Below, piece by piece: positions 1-6,322 of a stretch of DNA of 7,398 bases (positions are counted from its first letter, which is position 1; each line of letters starts with the position of its first letter). The stretch is from Desulfobacteraceae bacterium (GTDB lineage Bacteria; Desulfobacterota; DSM-4660; Desulfatiglandales; Desulfatiglandaceae). Position numbers and translations under genes: made by a program. Under the pieces are notes generated by a model, which was not told the origin of the DNA, did not search any database, and worked only from the letters and a program-made list of their open reading frames with translations. The DNA is taken from the NCBI GenBank assembly GCA_030632525.1, contig DAOVUP010000062.1, positions 1 through 7,398 of the forward strand. Reading direction: 5' to 3'.

Positions 1-1810
1 CAAAATTGATGTAGGTGGTCTGGAAGATGGTGGGCGCGGCTTGATCCGGCTTATCCATGAAGTTCCAGTTGGATAAGATCTTTCCCATCTCTTTAGTGTC
101 CTCGTGGGCCAAAAGGGCCTTTGCCATAACGGGCGCTATTTTAGCGGCCATGAGATTTTTGACGTCGCGTTGATACTGCCAATGGTCGTCTACGGTTTTG
201 GGGCCGGGACTCTTCATAAGCTCTTTGAGCCTGCGGTATCGGTAGGAAGGCGCGAAATAGGATGAGTAGTAAAACGGGTAATCGTTGGCCACTGTCTTAT
301 GATTGCAGGTCCCCACCCATCCCCATACAGGGTTGTCGCTGTGGGGCATGTCGGCCTGGGGGATCCAGCCTTTCCAGTTGTCATCGCCACTGATGACCTG
401 ATGGGGGAAGGTCCCGTCGCCCCGGGGGCGGATTGGAAGCTTGCCCGAGGCCCTGTAGCCGATGTTGCCCTTAACATCGGCAAATACCCAGTTGAGGCAG
501 AGCATGGGAACGTTCGACAAAACCTCGTGCAGGTCTGCTGTGGTCTTGGCTGTGAGAACGCCGGAAAGGCCGATAAACGGAGTCATGGATTCGACAGGTG
601 CCCAGCGTAGGGTGATAACCTTTTTGGTTTGGAGGCCGGGCAGGACGTGTGAGACTACAGGGCCCCTGCGCGCGAGTCTTATCTTTACCTTCTCTTCACG
701 ATAGCCGTCCGGCGACTCCTTGTCTTTAAGCTTGAGCGTTTCCTCAATTACCTCAAAAGGTAATGATATTTTCCCCTCTAAATAGCGATCAGGGGAGTTG
801 GGGTCCACGGTCTCTACGTAGAGGTCCTGTATGTCGCCGTAGCTATTGGTCATGGAAATGGAGATGTAGTCGGTACGGCCCAGCACAATTCCCGGCAGAC
901 CTGGGATATTGGCGCCCACGGCCCTTATTTCTGGGGTGATGATACCGAGCGGATACCATACTCCGGGCAGTATTCTCGGGTCCAGGTGCGGATCGCTGGC
1001 TAAGATGGGTTTGGGACCGGGGGACAGCCTGGGCGAAACCACCCAGTTGTTGCTGCCCAAGCGGAGGGGGAGATCATGAATCAGGGTCAGCAGGTTTTCA
1101 TCGGCCTTCAGGGAATAGGCCGATGGCCTGCCAAGGGCTGGAATGAACGTTTCACCCAAATTGCCTGGATCATCCGGATTGATGTTAATGGGCAGAATCT
1201 CGGCTGCCTTATCCGGGCCGACGGTCTCCACCAACATCTGGGTTACTATCTCGGTCTGAAGATTGGCCGAGATGGAATAGGCCATGTAGTACAAAATGCA
1301 CAATGAGTCGGTCACAGACCAGATCTCGGGCTTTATGCCGGCCAGCTTGAATTCCAGGGGTATATCCCCAGGGCACTGTTCGATAAAGGCGTTTACCCCG
1401 TCCACGTAAATCTGAAAATAATCCCTGGTCTCCTTATTTAGTATTTTTGCCTGCTTTTGGGCGATGCGGTGGAGACCGATGGTGCGCATGCGAATATCCA
1501 GGTTCCTGGCCTTTTCGCCAGCCAGTTCGCAGATTCTCCCTTGGGCCAAAAGTCGGGTGAGCTGCATCTGGAAAAGACGATCCTGGGCCGTTACGAAACC
1601 CTGGGCCATGATGGCATCGTGCATATTTTCGGCATAGATAAAGGCCATCCCTTTCTCGTCCCGTTTGACCGTAACCCGTTTCTTGAGTCCGGTAAGGAGC
1701 AGTTCCCCCTCGCTCTGGTAGTCGTTCAAATAGGGAAGACAGAAGGCGAATGCCACGATCACAATGAGGAGGAAAAGCCCGCCCCACAATAGACGCTTCA
1801 GCCATTTCAT
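1..1810 (-). CDS. Penicillin acylase family protein (Ntn-hydrolase), N-terminal 603 codons, 3' end outside window
   Basis: This is a precursor of a secreted amidase that cleaves itself into alpha and beta chains and hydrolyses amide bonds of acylated substrates. The frame is open without a stop from the ATG at 1810 to the window edge. Residues 1-27 are a short basic start plus a hydrophobic helix (signal or membrane anchor), so it should act in the periplasm. The AQDR motif is at residues 75-78. The autoproteolysis site is Gly252-Ser253 in LGSNNWVVSP, with Ser253 as the expected N-terminal nucleophile of the beta chain. SDPHL is at 272-276 and TNSYGDIQDLYVE at 321-333. Asn440 in LNWVFADVKGNIGY matches the family's oxyanion-hole Asn by motif. 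GKLPIRPRGDG at 456-466 is also typical. Family members are usually near 750-850 residues, so roughly a quarter is missing. The substrate is unknown; beta-lactam and acyl-homoserine lactone acylases share this fold. The start is supported by an AGGAGG site 8 bases upstream. Confidence 0.93.
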   Translation of the reverse strand, partial: MKWLKRLLWGGLFLLIVIVAFAFCLPYLNDYQSEGELLLTGLKKRVTVKRDEKGMAFIYAENMHDAIMAQGFVTAQDRLFQMQLTRLLAQGRICELAGEKARNLDIRMRTIGLHRIAQKQAKILNKETRDYFQIYVDGVNAFIEQCPGDIPLEFKLAGIKPEIWSVTDSLCILYYMAYSISANLQTEIVTQMLVETVGPDKAAEILPININPDDPGNLGETFIPALGRPSAYSLKADENLLTLIHDLPLRLGSNNWVVSPRLSPGPKPILASDPHLDPRILPGVWYPLGIITPEIRAVGANIPGLPGIVLGRTDYISISMTNSYGDIQDLYVETVDPNSPDRYLEGKISLPFEVIEETLKLKDKESPDGYREEKVKIRLARRGPVVSHVLPGLQTKKVITLRWAPVESMTPFIGLSGVLTAKTTADLHEVLSNVPMLCLNWVFADVKGNIGYRASGKLPIRPRGDGTFPHQVISGDDNWKGWIPQADMPHSDNPVWGWVGTCNHKTVANDYPFYYSSYFAPSYRYRRLKELMKSPGPKTVDDHWQYQRDVKNLMAAKIAPVMAKALLAHEDTKEMGKILSNWNFMDKPDQAAPTIFQTTYINF

Positions 1811-1818
1811 TATCGATT

Positions 1819-1824
1819 CCTCCT
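1819..1824 (-). promoter_or_regulatory. Ribosome binding site of the penicillin acylase gene
   Basis: On the minus strand this reads AGGAGG, a full Shine-Dalgarno core, with 8 bases between it and the ATG at 1810. It decides the start codon of the acylase gene. It is the strongest such site in the window. Confidence 0.85.
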
Positions 1825-1894
1825 ATATTTTGAAAGGTTAATTGAACCCGTGAACGCTTACGATACAGGCAACAGAAGCCTTTTTTGAGAAGGA

Positions 1895-1923
1895 ACTATA
1901 GGTAGTTTTCACTTGTGTGTCAA
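1895..1923 (-). promoter_or_regulatory. Near-consensus sigma70 promoter for the penicillin acylase gene
   Basis: Read on the minus strand, a perfect -35 box TTGACA (1923-1918) is followed by a 17-base spacer and a -10 box TATAGT (1900-1895, 5 of 6 matches to TATAAT). Transcription should start near 1888 and give a leader of about 78 bases before the ATG at 1810. No operator palindrome is obvious around it. The prediction rests only on box match and spacing. Confidence 0.75.
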
Positions 1924-2013
1924 TAATGAAGTTCTCGAAAAATGTTGCGGTAATTGAATTTGGGCTGTATGAGCGTGTAAACGGTCGGGCTGAGGGAAGG
2001 TTTGGTTTATAGC

Positions 2014-2042
2014 TTGCCAAATCCACAGTTTATTTATACAGT
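2014..2042 (+). promoter_or_regulatory. Candidate sigma70 promoter for hflX
   Basis: TTGCCA (2014-2019, 5 of 6 to the -35 consensus) is separated by 17 bases from TACAGT (2037-2042, 4 of 6 to the -10 consensus) in an AT-rich stretch. The implied leader is about 60 bases. It is clearly weaker than the divergent acylase promoter in the same intergenic region, and other weak boxes exist nearby. Confidence 0.45.
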
Positions 2043-2108
2043 TAATACCTGTTTTATAGGGAAATAGAGGCTTAAAGAGAATGAAAGGCAAGAGAATAAG
2101 AAACTGGT

Positions 2109-3365
2109 ATGGAAGAACATAATGAAAAGATGAAAGCTCTCTTGATCGGAGTATGCCTGTTGGACGAAGATATTGCCGCTAAGAATGCCTCTATGGAGGA
2201 ATTGGAAAGGCTGGTTGATACGGCAGGCATAACAACTTCAGGTAAATATATACAGAGAAAGAACAGAAAAAGCGCGCGAACCTATGCTGGAGAAGGCTTT
2301 ATTGAGAAATGCCTCAAAGAAGAAGTTGACATTCTGATTTTCGATAATGATCTGACCGGATCCCAGGCACGAAATATCGAAAGGCTGTTTTCAGTAGAGG
2401 CGATAGACCGCACTGAAGTGATCTTGAGGATTTTTCATAACCGTGCTCGAACAAAAGAGGCAAAACTGCAGGTCAGGTTAGCGGAGCTGAGATACGAACT
2501 TCCAAGGCTGAAGAGCATGTGGACGCACCTCGATAGAGAAAGATTTGGTAGTAGAGTGGGGGCTGGCGTCGCCGTCAGAGGGATGGGAGAAAAACAGAGT
2601 GAGAAAGACAGACAGAAGCTTCAGCGGGAGATCTACGTGATAGAGAAGCGTCTTGGTAAGATCATTAAACGGATTGACACTCAGAAAAAGAGGCGAAAAA
2701 GGAACTGTAGAAATATTGGTTTAGTGGGATATACCAATGCGGGGAAATCAACGCTGTTTAATAGGTTGACCGATGCCCGGGTCCTGGTTGAAGACAAGCT
2801 TTTTGCAACACTCGATTCAACTACCAGATCGCTGGATCTTGGAAAGGGAAGGGATGTTGTTATCTCTGATACGGTTGGATTTATATCGAATTTGCCGCAT
2901 CATCTGATAGCATCATTCCGGGCAACCCTGAGAGAGGCTGAAGAGGCGGATCTGCTTTTGAACATCACCGATATTTCTGATGATGATTTTGAAAAGCATA
3001 TTAATGATGTAGAAAACGTCTTAGAGAAGATAGGCGCTGATGGGATTCCTCAGCTGTTATTATTTAATAAGACGGACCTGGTTAGTGGGTCTGTCGTTGA
3101 AAGGGTCAAAAAAGACTATCCGGGAGCTCAGTTGATTTCAGCCAAAAACGGAGAAAATCTCGAAGAATTGCTTTATCAAATTGACAAGAGTCTCAATGTC
3201 CCCCGAAAATACAGACTGTCAGTTCCCCAAACCCACCAGAAAGCGATAAATTACACGCATAATTGGGGCAGGATCTTGGAAAAGGAATATGAAGATGGTT
3301 TTGTGAAAATGACAGTGGAGATGGGAAGTGAGGAGATAAGGAATTTGGAGGATTATGTGGTGTAG
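2109..3365 (+). CDS. hflX: GTPase HflX
   Basis: HflX is a cytoplasmic TRAFAC-class GTPase that binds 50S subunits and splits stalled or hibernating 70S ribosomes under stress. At 418 residues it has normal family length. The N-terminal HflX domain (about 9-185) shows YAGEG (59-63), IDRTEVILRIFHNRART (99-115) and the LQVRLAELRYELPRL block (120-134). A charged helical linker (about 160-198) follows. The G domain has G1 GYTNAGKST (207-215), G3 DTVG (254-257), G4 NKTD (320-323) and G5 SAK (344-346). The family's glycine-rich signature, usually close to GPGETQLExDRR, reads GMGEKQSEKDRQ at 158-169, so this is a divergent member. No clear Shine-Dalgarno site precedes the ATG at 2109. The in-frame ATG at 2130 (MKALLIGV) is an alternative start that would remove 7 residues. 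It is divergent from the acylase gene, convergent with the permease gene, and appears monocistronic. Its sampled GC (about 38-47%) looks lower than that of the acylase gene. Confidence 0.95.
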   Translation: MEEHNEKMKALLIGVCLLDEDIAAKNASMEELERLVDTAGITTSGKYIQRKNRKSARTYAGEGFIEKCLKEEVDILIFDNDLTGSQARNIERLFSVEAIDRTEVILRIFHNRARTKEAKLQVRLAELRYELPRLKSMWTHLDRERFGSRVGAGVAVRGMGEKQSEKDRQKLQREIYVIEKRLGKIIKRIDTQKKRRKRNCRNIGLVGYTNAGKSTLFNRLTDARVLVEDKLFATLDSTTRSLDLGKGRDVVISDTVGFISNLPHHLIASFRATLREAEEADLLLNITDISDDDFEKHINDVENVLEKIGADGIPQLLLFNKTDLVSGSVVERVKKDYPGAQLISAKNGENLEELLYQIDKSLNVPRKYRLSVPQTHQKAINYTHNWGRILEKEYEDGFVKMTVEMGSEEIRNLEDYVV

Positions 3366-3368
3366 CGG

Positions 3369-5666
3369 CTATATCCATCGTTTGATGAAAGACTTGACAG
3401 GGTGTTTGGCCTTTGCCATGACAAGTGGTTTATTGCAATGTGTGGCAAATTCCTCTGGGAGCGATCCGATGAAACGCTGCTGAAACAGGGGATCCTCGGT
3501 TGCCCCTATGACCACCAGATCATAATGCTCGGCTTCCTCGAGAAGAGTCTTCAAGAGATCTTTGGATATGGCATATTTGGCCTCAAAGAGAGAGTCAGGC
3601 GCATTGATCCGGGGCACGGTCTCGGCAAGAAAAGCGTCTATGTCCTGGGTTGGTTTACCTGGCTGGGCCACATTAAAAACGACCACTTGTCCTCCGTTCT
3701 GTTCAACCATGGCGTAGGCTGTTTCGAGTGCGAAGGCTGAATTGGGCCCTCCTGCAAAGGGGACAAGGACCTTCATATATTTCTGATGGACACACTCCTT
3801 GAACAGGAGAATGTTGCAGGTTGCACGTTCGAGTATGGGGTCCACTGTGCTACCGAGGGTGAACCCTTTTCTTCCTTTCCCATGCCACCCCATGATAAGC
3901 AGGTCTGCCTTCCGTTCTGCAGCTGCCGAGATGACGCCCCGACCCACGTTCCTGCAATAACGCATGGTGCTCCCGAAGGAGAAACGGGGGGCAAGGTAAA
4001 GCATCGCCTCTGTGATGGCTTCCTGGCCAGGCTGGGCATATTTGGAGGCATCTGAAAGGGTCACCTGTGGAGGTACGGGAACCATGTGAATCACCTCCAC
4101 CTCTACACGGTTCCCCTTTGCCCTGCAAAATCTGTAACAGTTCTGTGCCAAGGGGATGGCATTGGCAGGATTTGCAACAGAGAGGAGTACCCGAAATTCC
4201 TCCTTCTCCGGGATAGGCTCCTCCTGCAGAACAACGATTTCGTCTTCGGTCCGTATGGCCCTTTGCTTGGAGTAGAGGCGATAGATGACAATTCCTGAAA
4301 TGACCCATACCGGTCCCACCACCCATGCGAGCGGGCTCATGTGAAACAGCCATATAGCAAGGACTGCCTGTATAAGTATAGCAGCCACGGGCGGAAAAGG
4401 GAAGAACGGCATAACAAAACCATAGGTCATTTCATCAGCCATATTCCGGCGAATGCGGATCACGCAGAGGTTAACCATGAAAAACAGGAACAGGAACATC
4501 ATGCTGGCGCTGGAAGCCACATCAATGGTGGGAAGGAAGGCAGCTACAACGATAACCAGAGCGCCGGTGAATAATAAAGCCCCAAAGGGTGTTCGGCGTT
4601 TCGGGTGGAGCCGGGAAAAGAAAGGGGGCAGCATGTGATCCCTACCGAGCGCATATGAGGCACGGGTGGCAGAGTAGATGGTGGCGTTCAGGGCAGAGGT
4701 GGATGCAAATATAACCGTGATGGTCACCAGTATTCCCCCGTAGGAAGGAATAAGCATGGATATGGCTTCCCCAAAACCCTTTGCCCCATGACTTCCGATC
4801 CAGACCCAGGCAGGCTCTCCAACATCCTTAACGCCGATGACAGATGCAAAGGCAACCCCCACGTAGGTGAATACTACGATGAAGATCGAATAGAGCATCG
4901 CCTTTGGGAGATTGCGGCGTGGGTCAATCGCTTCATCACCAGTCTGTGCGATGACCTCAAAGCCCTCGAAAGCGACATATGTAAATCCCATTGTGATCAG
5001 AAGCTTGCCCCAGCCATTGGGCATGAAGGGTTTGAAATTGGCTAAACGTTCTGGGTCTACGATGGCGGTTCCTATCCCCACTAACGCTATAAAGGCGAGG
5101 GTAACTGTCTGGCCTAAGGTAAAGAAGACACCCAGGGTGCCAGTCTCTGACGCCCCCCTATAGTTGACATAAATAAAAAGGCTTGCGACAAGTATTGCTA
5201 CGCCCTTTTCTATCAGGAGGAGCTGGGTACCTGATACATTGATGATGCCGAGCTGGGTGAGATAGTGCACAGTGTAAAGGGCAAAGGTTACGGCATAAAG
5301 GCTACCAGCGACAGAAGAGGCAAACCATTCCATCCACCCGGCCAAAAAGCTTGGTCCCCTACCAAATGCGATCCGGGCGAAATTATAGGCGCCACCCGCC
5401 CTTGGAACGGCCGAGCTTAACTCTGCGTATGACATGGCCGTGAACAGCGCAATGACCGCGTTAAGCGCGAAAGTGAGGATAACGCCCCCCGGTCCGGCAA
5501 TCCCCACTACATTGCCAACGCCCAAAAAGACACCGGCTCCGATCATCATCCCAACCCCCATCATGGTGATATGAAGGAGATTGAGATTACGGGAAAGCTC
5601 CGTGGTTATCGGGGGGTATTCGGTCTCGGAGCTGGTCTCAGGATTTGTTTCGGGAGTTGTTTCCAT
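3369..5666 (-). CDS. APC-family amino-acid permease fused to two C-terminal universal stress protein domains
   Basis: This is a predicted inner-membrane amino-acid or polyamine transporter of 765 residues; plain APC permeases are about 450-500. The N-tail (1-20) is acidic and repetitive, with TPET/NPET/SSET-like units. The transporter core (about 27-465) has roughly 12 hydrophobic segments. It carries the helix-1 motif GVGMMIGAGVF (37-47), AELSSAVPRAGGAY (81-94) and the loop FEGFEVIAQTGDEAIDPRRNLPKA (233-256), all APC hallmarks. A linker (about 466-488) leads to two cytoplasmic USP domains. USP1 (about 491-623) has a near-canonical nucleotide-binding motif GWHGKGRKGFTLGST (593-607). USP2 (about 631-753) has GATEDPLFQQRFIGS (721-735), which lacks the second glycine. 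USP domains in such fusions are thought to sense ATP/AMP or energy state; that role here is inference. The substrate cannot be told. The start lies inside the preceding small gene (29-base overlap) and has no good Shine-Dalgarno site, which suggests translational coupling. The stop is 3 bases from the hflX stop on the other strand. Confidence 0.93.
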   Translation of the reverse strand: METTPETNPETSSETEYPPITTELSRNLNLLHITMMGVGMMIGAGVFLGVGNVVGIAGPGGVILTFALNAVIALFTAMSYAELSSAVPRAGGAYNFARIAFGRGPSFLAGWMEWFASSVAGSLYAVTFALYTVHYLTQLGIINVSGTQLLLIEKGVAILVASLFIYVNYRGASETGTLGVFFTLGQTVTLAFIALVGIGTAIVDPERLANFKPFMPNGWGKLLITMGFTYVAFEGFEVIAQTGDEAIDPRRNLPKAMLYSIFIVVFTYVGVAFASVIGVKDVGEPAWVWIGSHGAKGFGEAISMLIPSYGGILVTITVIFASTSALNATIYSATRASYALGRDHMLPPFFSRLHPKRRTPFGALLFTGALVIVVAAFLPTIDVASSASMMFLFLFFMVNLCVIRIRRNMADEMTYGFVMPFFPFPPVAAILIQAVLAIWLFHMSPLAWVVGPVWVISGIVIYRLYSKQRAIRTEDEIVVLQEEPIPEKEEFRVLLSVANPANAIPLAQNCYRFCRAKGNRVEVEVIHMVPVPPQVTLSDASKYAQPGQEAITEAMLYLAPRFSFGSTMRYCRNVGRGVISAAAERKADLLIMGWHGKGRKGFTLGSTVDPILERATCNILLFKECVHQKYMKVLVPFAGGPNSAFALETAYAMVEQNGGQVVVFNVAQPGKPTQDIDAFLAETVPRINAPDSLFEAKYAISKDLLKTLLEEAEHYDLVVIGATEDPLFQQRFIGSLPEEFATHCNKPLVMAKAKHPVKSFIKRWI

Positions 5667-5814
5667 CTAAGATATCTTTTTGAATATGCCTCAAAGAACC
5701 TGGTCGATGGGTATGAATTTGTTCTATTATACGGCGACACCACAGTGTAAGAAAGACGACTACTCCTAAAGCCAAGATTGTGAGCGCTATCCCTAATATA
5801 ATATCCCAAGTCAT
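5638..5814 (-). CDS. Small single-helix membrane protein upstream of the permease (hypothetical)
   Basis: A 58-residue ORF starts at the ATG at 5814; an upstream TTG at 5820 would add two residues. Residues 1-25 are strongly hydrophobic (ILGIALTILALGVVVFLTLW), typical of one transmembrane helix. A basic, polar tail follows (CRRIIEQIHTHRPGSLRHIQKD). A weak GAGAAG site lies 6 bases before the ATG. Its last 29 bases overlap the permease start in another frame, so the two genes should share a transcript and may be translationally coupled. I recognise no family. By position it could be an accessory or stability subunit of the transporter, which is inference from context only. The clean hydrophobic-then-basic layout and the promoter and start site argue that it is real and not a chance ORF. 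Confidence 0.6.
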   Translation of the reverse strand: MTWDIILGIALTILALGVVVFLTLWCRRIIEQIHTHRPGSLRHIQKDILDGNNSRNKS

Positions 5815-5839
5815 AGGCAACTTCTCAAATAAGTGAGTA

Positions 5840-5869
5840 TATTTAAACGGTTATGCTAATCAGTGTAAA
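5840..5869 (-). promoter_or_regulatory. Candidate promoter for the small protein-permease operon
   Basis: On the minus strand TTTACA (5869-5864, 5 of 6 to -35) is followed by an 18-base spacer and TAAATA (5845-5840, 4 of 6 to -10). Transcription would start about 20 bases before the ATG at 5814. The target duplication of the first MITE-like copy begins only 17 bases beyond the -35 box, so sequence upstream of this promoter was changed by that insertion. Confidence 0.4.
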
Positions 5870-5892
5870 CAACTACCTCTTTTCTTAACTTT

Positions 5893-6015
5893 GATGGCCT
5901 CGTAAAAAGACTCCAAAGCCGTCACTCACGCCGCAGCGAGATTGATTTTCCTGGATTCCCGCGTTCGCGGGAATGACAATAACGGGTGCTTTCTGACTTT
6001 TTTTACGAGTTCATC
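5893..6015 (+). mobile_element. MITE-like non-autonomous element, copy 1 (123 bp)
   Basis: The left end GATGGCCTCGTAAAAAG and the right end CTTTTTTTACGAGTTCATC are imperfect inverted repeats of each other. The element is flanked by a perfect 6-bp direct repeat, AACTTT (5887-5892 and 6016-6021), as expected for a target-site duplication. The interior has no ORF and holds a strong hairpin. A second copy in the same orientation lies at 7107-7243, sharing the ends and most of the middle, for example CCTGGATTCC and TTCGCGGGAATGAC. It carries no transposase, so it must have been moved by an enzyme encoded elsewhere. The family name is unknown to me. Confidence 0.85.
5955..5974. repeat. Perfect hairpin inside MITE copy 1
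   Basis: ATTCCCGCG (5955-5963) and CGCGGGAAT (5966-5974) are perfect reverse complements separated by TT. The nine base pairs are GC-rich. No T-run follows directly, so this is a structural part of the element and not a typical terminator. In copy 2 the left arm is degraded (ATTCCGGAG). Confidence 0.85.
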
Positions 6016-6021
6016 AACTTT

Positions 6022-6160
6022 AGGCACTTAAATTATAGGGGGTGACCATATATCGCAAGAGAGGTGCTTGTCAAATCCGCAGCCCTTTTAATGCCAATCC
6101 TGACACCGGCCTTGAAATTAATATTGACAGAAAGCAGGGATTGCTAATATCCTTTTATAA
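6022..6160. other. Non-coding stretch between MITE copy 1 and the tandem repeat
   Basis: The whole gene-free region runs from 5815 to 6322, about 500 bases. This part of it shows no ORF with a ribosome binding site and no RNA gene that I can recognise. It is AT-rich toward its right end, where a weak promoter candidate for the HAD gene lies. The rest of the region is taken up by the operon promoter, the MITE copy, the tandem repeat, a small palindrome and the HAD leader. Confidence 0.6.
6124..6153 (+). promoter_or_regulatory. Candidate promoter for the HAD hydrolase gene
   Basis: A perfect -35 box TTGACA (6124-6129) is followed after 18 bases by TATCCT (6148-6153, 4 of 6 to -10). A TAATAT at 6145-6150 is the alternative at a short 15-base spacing. 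The leader would be about 160 bases to the ATG at 6323 and would contain the tandem repeat and the palindrome. Support is only the -35 match and the position. Confidence 0.35.
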
Positions 6161-6200
6161 GTGAGCTAAAGTGACTAAAATGATCTAAAATGCCTAAAAT
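6161..6200 (+). repeat. Four-unit 10-bp tandem repeat, consensus near RTGANCTAAA
   Basis: The four consecutive 10-base blocks are GTGAGCTAAA, GTGACTAAAA, TGATCTAAAA and TGCCTAAAAT. Each contains CTAAA at nearly the same phase, so the pattern recurs about once per helical turn. A further TAG and A-rich sequence follow. It lies in the presumed leader or promoter region of the HAD gene. It might be a protein-binding array or a simple slippage repeat; nothing here decides between them. Confidence 0.7.
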
Positions 6201-6208
6201 TAGAGATA

Positions 6209-6224
6209 ATTGACATTCGTCAAT
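6209..6224. repeat. Small palindrome ATTGAC-N4-GTCAAT
   Basis: Perfect 6-bp arms ATTGAC (6209-6214) and GTCAAT (6219-6224) surround the four bases ATTC. The size suits a dimeric regulator site upstream of the HAD gene, but a stem this short also occurs by chance. No regulator gene is next to it. Confidence 0.35.
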
Positions 6225-6322
6225 ACTTTACAGGCCCAGAGGAAGATGTTATGGAGTTACATCTAATCTAAAGATGAGCTCTCTCTGGGATGCTTTATTT
6301 TTTCCACGGCCCTGAAAACCAC

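Noticed and set aside
299..610. Open frame of about 100 codons on the plus strand, and others at 1076-1306 and 1457-1792
   Set aside because: They lie antisense to the penicillin acylase gene, whose frame shows continuous family motifs. They have no recognisable protein character.
1867..1886. AGGC-N7-GCCT followed by a T-run on the plus strand, terminator-like
   Set aside because: The stem is only four pairs and no plus-strand gene ends upstream. It lies in the leader of the acylase gene on the other strand.
1838..2026. 62-codon minus-strand ORF in the divergent intergenic region
   Set aside because: It runs through the strong acylase promoter, lacks a ribosome binding site and has a composition unlike a protein domain.
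3850..4353. 167-codon minus-strand ORF within the permease gene
   Set aside because: It is an out-of-frame shadow of the permease, whose USP and APC motifs are intact in the main frame.
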